A DNA stretch of 5,555 bases from Candidatus Fraserbacteria bacterium RBG_16_55_9 (GTDB lineage Bacteria > Bipolaricaulota > Bipolaricaulia > RBG-16-55-9), in assembly GCA_001778455.1 (NCBI GenBank), contig MFGX01000060.1, positions 1 through 5,555 of the forward strand, read 5' to 3'. The notes under the pieces were generated by a model. The model saw nothing but the letters and a program-made list of their open reading frames with translations, made no database searches and had not been told where the DNA came from. Position numbers and translations under genes: made by a program. The first letter of the stretch is position 1. The number at the start of each line of letters is the position of its first letter. Positions 1 through 5,095 of the stretch are shown here, piece after piece.

Positions 1-781
1 CGCTTTCGCGCTTCAGCGTCAGCGCTCGGCCAGGAGGTTGCCTTCGCTATCGAGGTACCTTCCAGTATCTGCGCATTTCACCGCTACTCTGGAAGTTCCA
101 CCTCCCCCTCCGAGGCTCTAGCGACGTAGTTTCACCCGACTTCCCCCGGTTAAGCCGAGGACTTTCACAGGTGACATACGAAGCCGCCTATACGCCCTTC
201 ACGCCCAATGATTCCGGATAACGCTCGAGACCTCTGTCTTACCGCGGCTGCTGGCACAGAGTTAGCCGTCTCTTATTCTGGGGGTACCGTCATCAGACCG
301 GCATTACCTCCGGCCCTTATTCTTTCCCCCTAAAAGGAGTTTACACCCCGAAGGGCTTCATCCTCCACGCGGCGTCGCTCGTTCAGGCTTGCGCCCATTG
401 ACGAAGATTCCCCACTGCTGCCTCCCGTAGGAGTCAGGGCCGTGTCTCAGTCCCCATGTGGGGGGCCATCCTCTCAGACCCCCTACCCGTCATCGCCTTG
501 GTAGGCCGTTACCCTACCAACTAGCTGATAGGCCGCAACCCCCTCCCCACGCGACGCCGAAGCGCCTTTACTCGCCAGCCCGTAGACCGGTGAGACCATC
601 GGGTATTAGCCCCAGTTTCCCGGGGTTGTGCCCGACGCGGGGGCAGGTCAGTTACGTGTTACTCACCCGTTTGCCGCTGTACTCGTCCTCCCCCTTGCGG
701 GTTCAGACTTTCTCGCTCGACTTGCATGTGTTAAGCGCGCCGCTAGCGTTCATCCTGAGCTGGGATCATACTCGCTCGGAA
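1..781 (-). rRNA. rrs: 16S ribosomal RNA, 5' portion (3' end outside the window)
   Basis: Small-subunit rRNA, read on the minus strand; it scaffolds the 30S subunit. Seen directly: the exact complement of the 338 site (GCTGCCTCCCGTAGGAGT, 417-434), the exact 515-533 region (TTACCGCGGCTGCTGGCAC, 239-257), the GTGAAATGCGCAGATA segment near 700 in E. coli numbering, and ACACATGCAAGTCGAGCG near the 5' end. The window begins at about E. coli position 770, so roughly the first half is present. The mature 5' end is placed at about 781 by aligning G773 with E. coli G9; it may be off by a few bases. Helix 18 carries a compensated pair (U514-A537 in place of C-G) and G at position 534 instead of U. The first 20 bases depart from consensus (see findings). 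The covariation argues for a functional gene, not a decayed copy. The lineage is bacterial; the phylum is not assigned. Confidence 0.98.
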
Positions 782-819
782 ATAGGAACTAAAGATGCAC
801 CACTAGCTATGCTATCCAC

Positions 820-831
820 TTTTCAAAGAAC
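820..831 (-). promoter_or_regulatory. boxA antitermination element in the 16S leader
   Basis: The minus strand reads GTTCTTTGAAAA, very close to bacterial rRNA boxA (E. coli TGCTCTTTAACA; many other bacteria have TTCTTTGAAAA). It lies about 40 bases upstream of the mature 16S end and about 20 bases after the predicted start point, the expected position. In E. coli, boxA in nascent leader RNA recruits NusB/NusE to prevent premature Rho-dependent termination of untranslated rRNA. Confidence 0.8.
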
Positions 832-834
832 GGA

Positions 835-848
835 CGCTTCCAAGAGCG
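835..848 (-). promoter_or_regulatory. Possible boxB-like hairpin upstream of boxA
   Basis: The leader RNA reads CGCUCUUGGAAGCG here: a 4-bp stem (CGCU/AGCG) with a 6-base loop, three bases upstream of boxA. The order hairpin then boxA matches the boxB-boxA order of E. coli rrn leaders. The stem is short and could arise by chance. Confidence 0.35.
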
Positions 849-857
849 GCAGGAGGG

Positions 858-886
858 AGTATACCACACGGCCCAGGGCTTGTCAA
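858..886 (-). promoter_or_regulatory. rRNA operon promoter (sigma-70 type)
   Basis: On the minus strand a perfect -35 hexamer TTGACA (881-886) is followed by a 17-base spacer and a -10 hexamer TATACT (858-863). Spacing and hexamers match the housekeeping sigma consensus. The predicted start point is near 851, giving a leader of about 70 bases before the mature 16S 5' end. The stretch just after the -10 is rich in C and T (CCCTCCT). A GC-rich discriminator is typical of stringently controlled rRNA promoters, but control here is inference. Confidence 0.85.
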
Positions 887-929
887 GTCGGGGGAAAACT
901 CAATCTCTTGCTGGTTCTTCCCGTACTGC

Positions 930-958
930 TTGACAGGGTGCTTTCTGCGTTGGAAAAT
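930..958 (+). promoter_or_regulatory. Candidate promoter of the aminotransferase gene
   Basis: TTGACA (930-935), a 17-base spacer, then GAAAAT (953-958). The -35 is perfect; the -10 matches TATAAT at four of six positions, including the second A and the last T. The predicted start near 965 gives a leader of about 37 bases. The TATAAT at 995-1000 is a better -10 match but lies one base before the start codon and has no -35, so it is not proposed as the promoter. Confidence 0.55.
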
Positions 959-973
959 GATTGCAAGCGATCA
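958..973. promoter_or_regulatory. Near-palindrome, possible operator of the aminotransferase gene
   Basis: TGATTGCAAGCGATCA is a 16-base dyad with 7-bp arms and one mismatched position around a central AA. It begins on the last base of the proposed -10 hexamer and covers the predicted start point, where a repressor would block transcription. The central spacing is too small for an RNA hairpin, so a DNA-binding dimer is the more natural reading. The regulator is unknown. Confidence 0.35.
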
Positions 974-985
974 TCCATAAATTAC

Positions 986-994
986 GGAGAGAGG
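986..994 (+). promoter_or_regulatory. Ribosome binding site of the aminotransferase gene
   Basis: GGAGAGAGG ends seven bases before the ATG at 1002. It is purine-rich and complementary to the anti-Shine-Dalgarno sequence at AGAGG or GGAG, and it fixes this ATG as the start. Confidence 0.75.
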
Positions 995-1001
995 TATAAT
1001 C

Positions 1002-2222
1002 ATGGCTCGGGTCTCAAAACGTGCAGAGAAAACCCAGTTCTCGCCTATTCGCAAGCTAAAGCCCGTAGCGGATCAAGCTCGCGCTGCGGGGAAGAGGGTC
1101 TACAACTTGAACATTGGGCAGCCGGATATCCCTACTCCCAAGTCCTTCCTGGATGGAGTCAAGAATCTGCCGAAAGTGCTGGCTTACAGTCCCTCCCCAG
1201 GACTTGATGAGGCCGTCGATGCGCTGGTTAGTTACTACGAAGATCAGAATATACCGTTAGACAGAGGGCAAGTGATCATCACGGCGGGAGGGAGCGAGGC
1301 GATCACCTTTGCCCTGATGGCCGTGACCGATCCAGGAGATGAGATCATAGTCCCCGAGCCCTTCTACACGAACTACAATTCGTACGCCACCATGGCAGGC
1401 GTGGAGATCCGCCCTATCGAAACCCGATCCGAGACGGGTTTTCGATTGCCTGATCGCCGGGCCATCGAAGCAGCGATCACGCCCAAGACGAAAGCCATTC
1501 TCTTCTGTAACCCGGGGAATCCCACGGGCACGGTCTACACCCGCGACGAACTCCAGATGTTAAGAGATGTCGCCGTCAAGCACGATCTCTTCTTGATCTC
1601 GGATGAAGTCTATCGTGAGTTCGTCTACGACGGCCTGTTGCATACGAGTGTGCTCCATTTGGATGGGTTGGAGGAACGGGCGATTCTCGTTGATAGCATT
1701 TCAAAGCGATTCTCAGCGTGCGGAGCACGCATCGGGGCGATTGCTAGCCGCAATCCTTCCATCATGCAAGCCGCGCTCAAGTTCGCCCAGGCAAGACTCT
1801 CTCCGCCTACCCTAGGTCAACTGGGGCTCATTCATTTCTTGAAGTCGAGCACATATCGTCGCGAAGTGGCAGAGATGATTGAGGAATTCGAGCAGCGACG
1901 CGATGTCGTCTACGAAGAAATCACAGTGATTCCCGGCGTCGTCTGTCGCAAGCCCCAAGGGGCATTCTACATCATCGCCCAATTCCCCATTAACGATGCC
2001 GAGGACTTCTGCTCCTGGCTCTTGACAGAATTCGAGCTACAGGGCGAGACGGTGTTGATGGCTCCTGCGGCTGATTTCTACAAGACGCCGGGCAAAGGGC
2101 GCGACGAAGTGCGCCTGGCGTACGTGCTGAACGCGCAAGCCCTGAAGAGAGCTATCGAGATCGTACAGGCCGGCCTCGACGCTTATTCCCATTCCCATAT
2201 CGGCGTGCGTGCTCGGGCCTGA
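1002..2222 (+). CDS. Class I PLP-dependent aminotransferase, aspartate aminotransferase type
   Basis: Cytosolic fold-type I aminotransferase of 406 residues, the usual length. It moves an amino group between an amino acid (probably aspartate or a related substrate) and a 2-oxo acid. Seen motifs: NIGQPD (37-42), the cofactor-phosphate loop GGSEA (96-100), NPGNPTG (170-176, with Asn173 at the position of AspAT Asn194), SDEVYREF (200-207, Asp201 facing the pyridine nitrogen and Tyr204), SISKRFSACGARIG (232-245, Lys235 as the Schiff-base lysine and Arg243 binding phosphate) and Arg371, the likely alpha-carboxylate ligand. The common GWRIG is GARIG here, as I recall from an aspartate aminotransferase-like subgroup. 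The start is supported by GGAGAGAGG at 986-994, seven bases before ATG. The last ~11 residues lie beyond the usual family end and overlap the convergent helicase gene. Aspartate as substrate is inferred; aromatic or other specificity is not excluded. Confidence 0.93.
   Translation: MARVSKRAEKTQFSPIRKLKPVADQARAAGKRVYNLNIGQPDIPTPKSFLDGVKNLPKVLAYSPSPGLDEAVDALVSYYEDQNIPLDRGQVIITAGGSEAITFALMAVTDPGDEIIVPEPFYTNYNSYATMAGVEIRPIETRSETGFRLPDRRAIEAAITPKTKAILFCNPGNPTGTVYTRDELQMLRDVAVKHDLFLISDEVYREFVYDGLLHTSVLHLDGLEERAILVDSISKRFSACGARIGAIASRNPSIMQAALKFAQARLSPPTLGQLGLIHFLKSSTYRREVAEMIEEFEQRRDVVYEEITVIPGVVCRKPQGAFYIIAQFPINDAEDFCSWLLTEFELQGETVLMAPAADFYKTPGKGRDEVRLAYVLNAQALKRAIEIVQAGLDAYSHSHIGVRARA
2152..2222. 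other. 71-bp tail-to-tail overlap of two coding regions
   Basis: The aminotransferase stop (TGA, 2220-2222) lies inside the helicase coding region, and the helicase stop (TAG on the minus strand, 2152-2154) lies inside the aminotransferase. The overlapping segments encode non-core tails: the last ~23 residues of each protein, a basic tail in the helicase and the end of the final helix plus an extra tail in the aminotransferase. No terminator hairpin fits between the genes. Confidence 0.85.
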
Positions 2223-3366
2223 AGGTTGAGGTCTTTGGCGGAGCCGGAGCGCTGTACTCGAAGTCGGGCACCCCTACTCTGGGCAGCACTTGCTGTAAGT
2301 GCCGCTCGATCAGATGTATCGAATCCTCTTCTTCTAGTGCCACCAGCGTGAAGGCATCTCCGACAGCTTGGGCTCGAGCGGTTCGTCCAATACGATGAAT
2401 GTACGCTTCGGGTGTTTCAGGCACGTCGTAGTTGATGATATGGGAGATGCCTTCCACATCCAACCCGCGGGAGGCTAGATCCGTCGCTACCATAACTCGA
2501 TAGCGCCCCGTGCGGAAACCGTGGAGCGAATGCGAGCGCTGGTTTTGACTCCGATTGCCATGGAGGCACGTCACCTGATGGCCGTTTCGGTTCAAATCTC
2601 GAGCCACTCTATCCGCACCGTGTTTGGTACGCGTGAAGATGAGCACCGATGTGTAGGATGTGATCTTGAGCAGTTTGAGCAGCATGGCCATCTTGAGATG
2701 GCGCGGCACGGGATAGAGGAACTGGGAGACGCCTTCGGCAGGTTTGGTCCGTTGGCCGATGGTCACAACGACGGGATTGACCAAAGTCTGGCGTGTCAGG
2801 GACTCGATCTCGCGGGGCATCGTCGCCGCGAAGAAGAGATTCTGCCTTTTCTTCGGCAAGAGGTGGAGTATCCGTCGAATATCGGGTAGAAAGCCCATAT
2901 CGAGCATCCGGTCAGCTTCGTCTAAAACCAGGATCTCGATGTACGAGAGATCGACGTTGCGACGGTTCACGTGATCTAGCAGACGTCCGGGTGTCGCAAC
3001 CAAGATCTGGGGCTTCGATCGAAGAGCGGCAATCTGCGGTCCCATGGCGACGCCGCCGTAGACGACGGCGCACCGAGTCTGCGTGAAGCGAGCGTAGTCT
3101 CTAACGTTGGTCTCGATTTGGGCAGCCAGTTCGCGCGTCGGCGTCACAATCAAGCAGTGAAGCCCCTGTTTATCTTTCAGGCGATCGAGGATGGGCAGCA
3201 CGAAGGCCGCGGTCTTTCCGGTGCCTGTCTGAGCGGTTCCAATGAGGTCCTTTCCCGCGAGGATGTGGGGGATGGCTTGAGACTGAATGGGGGTGGGTTC
3301 TAGGTATCCAGCAGCTCGAACCCCTCTTACGATCAGATGAGACAAGCCGAGTTCAGAAAACGGCAT
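2152..3366 (-). CDS. rhlE: DEAD-box ATP-dependent RNA helicase, RhlE family
   Basis: Superfamily 2 RNA helicase of 404 residues that opens short RNA duplexes or remodels RNA-protein complexes. E. coli RhlE acts in ribosome maturation and mRNA turnover. RecA domain 1 shows a Q motif (GYLEPTPIQ, 20-28), Walker A AQTGTGKT (45-52), PTREL (76-80), TPGR (125-128) and DEAD (149-152). RecA domain 2 shows VLIFTRTKHGA (241-251), HGNRSQNQR (269-277), ATDLASRGLDV (294-304) and HRIGRTARA (324-332). FSELGLS at the N-terminus and LPRVGVP (361-367) after domain 2 resemble E. coli RhlE as I remember it. The tail from about 385 is short and basic (KRRGRPVRSR), a typical RNA-binding end. Motif III, usually SAT, is AAT (180-182). 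GAAAGGAG at 3380-3387 precedes ATG by a longish 13 bases. Its 3' end overlaps the aminotransferase gene by 71 bp. The family call is firm; RhlE versus a close paralogue is likely but not proven. Confidence 0.95.
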   Translation of the reverse strand: MPFSELGLSHLIVRGVRAAGYLEPTPIQSQAIPHILAGKDLIGTAQTGTGKTAAFVLPILDRLKDKQGLHCLIVTPTRELAAQIETNVRDYARFTQTRCAVVYGGVAMGPQIAALRSKPQILVATPGRLLDHVNRRNVDLSYIEILVLDEADRMLDMGFLPDIRRILHLLPKKRQNLFFAATMPREIESLTRQTLVNPVVVTIGQRTKPAEGVSQFLYPVPRHLKMAMLLKLLKITSYTSVLIFTRTKHGADRVARDLNRNGHQVTCLHGNRSQNQRSHSLHGFRTGRYRVMVATDLASRGLDVEGISHIINYDVPETPEAYIHRIGRTARAQAVGDAFTLVALEEEDSIHLIERHLQQVLPRVGVPDFEYSAPAPPKTSTFRPEHARRYGNGNKRRGRPVRSR

Positions 3367-3427
3367 ATAACTAGTTAAGCTCCTTTCAAAGCCTTACATT
3401 GGTCATGGATTCATGCTTGTGCGCGGA

Positions 3428-3439
3428 CACCTTTCGGTG
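3428..3439 (-). promoter_or_regulatory. GAAA-tetraloop hairpin in the helicase mRNA leader
   Basis: The leader RNA would read CACC-GAAA-GGUG, a 4-bp stem capped by a stable GNRA tetraloop, about 60 bases upstream of the start codon. GNRA loops often dock in tertiary contacts. Whether it matters for helicase expression is unknown, and the stem is short. Confidence 0.35.
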
Positions 3440-3462
3440 GGGCATCAGCGGAGAAGCGCTTT

Positions 3463-3491
3463 ATTATACACCATGTACGGGGAGAAGGAAA
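3463..3491 (-). promoter_or_regulatory. Candidate promoter of the helicase gene
   Basis: The minus strand has a perfect -10 TATAAT at 3463-3468. At 17 bases spacing the -35 would be TTTCCT (3486-3491), a 3-of-6 match. The predicted start near 3456 gives a leader of about 90 bases. An 11-base dyad TACA-CCA-TGTA (3467-3477) overlaps the upstream edge of the -10 and could bind a regulator, though it is short. Confidence 0.45.
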
Positions 3492-3518
3492 GCCCTTTGT
3501 CCGATAAACACGGATCGT

Positions 3519-3545
3519 TTGTCAGTAAGTGCCCATGCCTATACT
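3519..3545 (+). promoter_or_regulatory. Weak candidate promoter of tlyA
   Basis: TTGTCA (3519-3524) and TATACT (3540-3545) match sigma-70 hexamers at five of six positions each, but the spacer is 15 bases, shorter than the usual 16-18. A start near 3552 would put the 5' end of the mRNA only about seven bases before the ATG at 3559, close to a leaderless transcript. Confidence 0.35.
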
Positions 3546-3558
3546 ATCGAAAGCTGCG

Positions 3559-4356
3559 ATGTCAACGAAGAAACGTCTCGATCTATATCTCGTTGAGCGC
3601 GGGCTGTGCAAGAGCCGCACGGCCGCCCAACGCGCAATCGTGGCGGGTCTGGTCTTCGTCAACGGTCAACGAGTCGACAAACCCGCAACGCCTGTCGCTG
3701 AAGACGCCCACATCGAGCTGAAAGAGAGACCCCGTTACGCGAGCCAAGGTGGATTCAAGCTTGAAAAGGCGCTTCACACATTTCACGTTGACGTGCAGAG
3801 AAAAACCTGTCTTGACATCGGGGCTTCAACGGGAGGCTTCACGGATTGCCTGCTGCAACACGGCGCGGCGAAAGTCTATGCTGTGGATGTGGGCAAAGGA
3901 CAGCTCGACTGGAATTTGCGCAATGATCCGCGAGTCGTCGTGATGGAAGACGTCAATGCACGGTATCTGCAGCTAGAGCAGATCGGCGAGTATGTGGATC
4001 TTGTGACGATCGACGTTTCGTTTATTTCACTTCGATTGATCTTGCCCGCTGCCAATCTTATTGTGAAGCCCGCTGGAGACGTGATCGCCCTGGTCAAGCC
4101 GCAATTTGAGGCAGGTCGAGAGCACGTTCAACGAGGCGGAGTTGTCAAAGACCCCGAAGTGCACCGACAGGTGCTGGAAGAACTCGCTCAGTCTGCCATG
4201 CGAGAGCTGGGTTTCTCTGTGATGAATGCAACGTTCTCCCCCTTCAAGGGTCCGGCGGGCAATATCGAATTCTTTCTACAGTTCGTGAACGAGTCGGGTG
4301 TTAAAGTTTCACTGGATTTCGAGTCTCTAGTCGCGGAGGCGCACCATGATTTATGA
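3559..4356 (+). CDS. tlyA: TlyA family rRNA (cytidine-2'-O)-methyltransferase
   Basis: Probable SAM-dependent 2'-O-methyltransferase. TlyA of Mycobacterium methylates 16S C1409 and 23S C1920, and the modification affects capreomycin sensitivity; some databases still label the family hemolysin. Numbered from the ATG at 3559 (265 residues, normal length): an S4 RNA-binding domain at 6-60 (RLDLYLVERGL, then LVFVNGQRVDKP), the linker YASQGGFKLE (60-69), SAM motif I LDIGASTGGF (85-94), YAVDVGKGQL (107-116), TIDVSFISL (150-158), ALVKPQFEA (177-185), GGVVKDPEVH (193-202) and SPFKGPAGNIEFF (227-239). Lys67, Asp152, Lys180 and Glu237 fit the proposed catalytic K-D-K-E set in spacing. The conserved Arg of the SRGG motif is Gln63. 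In-frame starts also exist at GTG 3529 and ATG 3535. I chose 3559 because the family starts just before KKRLD and neither upstream start has a ribosome binding site; 3559 itself has only a weak one. First gene of a probable operon. Confidence 0.93.
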   Translation: MSTKKRLDLYLVERGLCKSRTAAQRAIVAGLVFVNGQRVDKPATPVAEDAHIELKERPRYASQGGFKLEKALHTFHVDVQRKTCLDIGASTGGFTDCLLQHGAAKVYAVDVGKGQLDWNLRNDPRVVVMEDVNARYLQLEQIGEYVDLVTIDVSFISLRLILPAANLIVKPAGDVIALVKPQFEAGREHVQRGGVVKDPEVHRQVLEELAQSAMRELGFSVMNATFSPFKGPAGNIEFFLQFVNESGVKVSLDFESLVAEAHHDL

Positions 4357-4374
4357 TGGATTCGATAAAGAATG

Positions 4375-4380
4375 AGGAGG
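4375..4380 (+). promoter_or_regulatory. Ribosome binding site that sets the exonuclease start
   Basis: A perfect AGGAGG lies nine bases before the ATG at 4390. It falls directly downstream of another in-frame ATG (4372), which has no such site of its own, so 4390 is the better start by six codons. Confidence 0.85.
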
Positions 4381-4389
4381 GCACAGCAC

Positions 4390-5082
4390 ATGACGAGACT
4401 TGTTTTTGACATCGAAACGGTCGGAATGCCGTTTGAATCCTTCGATGGTGTTCAGCAACAGTATCTCATGAAGTTCGTTGAGCAGGAAGGGACTCTGGAG
4501 AGTCGCGCACGAAAACGGGAAGAGATAATCCAACTACTGAATCTGAATGCAACTACTGCACAAGTCGTAGCGATTGGAATGCTCAATGTGGAGAGCCGGA
4601 AGGGCCGTGTCTACTATCAATCACCCGAAAAGGAGCAGTGGTATTCGGAAGATAGACGCATTGAATTTGAATCGGGAAGCGAACGTGAGATCCTAGAGAA
4701 GTTCTGGGAAGCCGTACGCCCGTACAGCCAGTTTGTGACTTTTAATGGTCGTGGTTTTGACTGCCCGTTCTTGATGCTTCGCTCTGCGATTCACGGCATC
4801 AAACCGACGCGCAACCTCATGCCCTATCGCTATGACTCCAAAATCCATTGCGATTTATTGGATCAGTTGACATTTTACGGCGCGGTTCGCAAATTCAATC
4901 TCGATTTCTGTTGCAAGGCCTTTGCCATTGAGAGCCCGAAAAGTCATGGGATCACGGGTCTGGATGTCGGGACACTCTTCGCCCAGGGGAAGCATCGCGA
5001 CATCGCGCTCTACTGTTTTGATGACGTCCGAGCGACGGCGGAACTGTATCAACGCTGGAAAGAATTCTTGAGCTTCGAGTAA
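4390..5082 (+). CDS. Predicted 3'-5' exonuclease related to the PolB exonuclease domain (DnaQ-like fold)
   Basis: A 230-residue stand-alone nuclease-fold protein, most like the family described as predicted 3'-5' exonucleases related to the exonuclease domain of DNA polymerase B (DNA_pol_B_exo2). Seen motifs, numbered from the ATG at 4390: ExoI DIET (Asp7, Glu9), ExoII FNGRGFD (108-114, Asp114 acidic) and ExoIII YCFDD (Tyr198, Asp202, the YxxxD form). These are the residues expected to hold two metal ions, so activity is likely preserved. A charged segment at 28-45 (many E, R, K) sits between ExoI and the core. No polymerase domain, signal peptide or membrane segment is present. It starts 33 bases after the tlyA stop and ends 13 bases before coaE, so co-transcription is likely. 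The substrate (DNA or RNA, repair or turnover) is not known. An RNase role beside tlyA is possible but only suggested by position. Confidence 0.85.
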   Translation: MTRLVFDIETVGMPFESFDGVQQQYLMKFVEQEGTLESRARKREEIIQLLNLNATTAQVVAIGMLNVESRKGRVYYQSPEKEQWYSEDRRIEFESGSEREILEKFWEAVRPYSQFVTFNGRGFDCPFLMLRSAIHGIKPTRNLMPYRYDSKIHCDLLDQLTFYGAVRKFNLDFCCKAFAIESPKSHGITGLDVGTLFAQGKHRDIALYCFDDVRATAELYQRWKEFLSFE

Positions 5083-5086
5083 AGGG
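5082..5086 (+). promoter_or_regulatory. Ribosome binding site of coaE
   Basis: AAGGG overlaps the stop codon of the exonuclease gene and lies nine bases before the ATG at 5096, supporting both the coaE start and close translational coupling. Confidence 0.65.
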
Positions 5087-5095
5087 ATAAATCTG

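Larger units (their letters stand above)
782..1001. other. Divergent intergenic control region between 16S rRNA and the aminotransferase gene
   Basis: These 220 bases separate two head-to-head transcription units. From left to right they hold the 16S leader (about 782-851), the minus-strand rRNA promoter (858-886), about 43 bp with no clear element (887-929), a plus-strand promoter (930-958), a near-palindrome (958-973), and the ribosome binding site of the aminotransferase gene (986-994). The -35 hexamers of the two promoters are both TTGACA and lie back to back. I see no AT-rich UP element upstream of the rRNA -35 and no tRNA or small ORF. Confidence 0.8.
3367..3558. other. Divergent intergenic region between the helicase gene and tlyA
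   Basis: This stretch of about 190 bases holds, on the minus strand, the helicase ribosome binding site (3380-3387), a small leader hairpin (3428-3439) and a TATAAT -10 (3463-3468). On the plus strand it holds a weak candidate promoter just before tlyA. A perfect 10-bp palindrome TAACTAGTTA (3368-3377) sits between the helicase ribosome binding site and its start codon. I see no RNA gene or riboswitch class that I recognise. Confidence 0.6.

Noticed and set aside
794..816. Bulged hairpin in the 16S leader just upstream of the mature end
   Set aside because: It has 3 plus 4 pairs with a bulge and a G-U pair. The normal pre-16S processing stem needs the 3' flank, which is outside the window.
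995..1000. Perfect TATAAT one base before the aminotransferase start
   Set aside because: A transcript from it would begin after the start codon, and no -35 lies at the right distance (972-977 is CATCCA).
458..1207. 249-codon plus-strand reading frame across the 16S gene, leader and aminotransferase start
   Set aside because: It is antisense to the 16S gene, then runs out of frame into the aminotransferase. It is proline- and arginine-rich with no domain, and arises from rRNA composition.
2521..2889. Plus-strand reading frame inside the helicase gene, with other short ones between 2744 and 3303
   Set aside because: They are antisense shadows of a gene with complete DEAD-box motifs, and show no ribosome binding site or recognisable domain.
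3399..3721. Two short plus-strand reading frames (65 and 102 codons) in the helicase-tlyA gap
   Set aside because: Both run out of frame into tlyA and cover the promoter region. No ribosome binding site or motif is seen.
4372..4374. Upstream ATG for the exonuclease gene
   Set aside because: The AGGAGG lies downstream of it and is ideally placed for the ATG at 4390, where the family's N-terminal strand begins.
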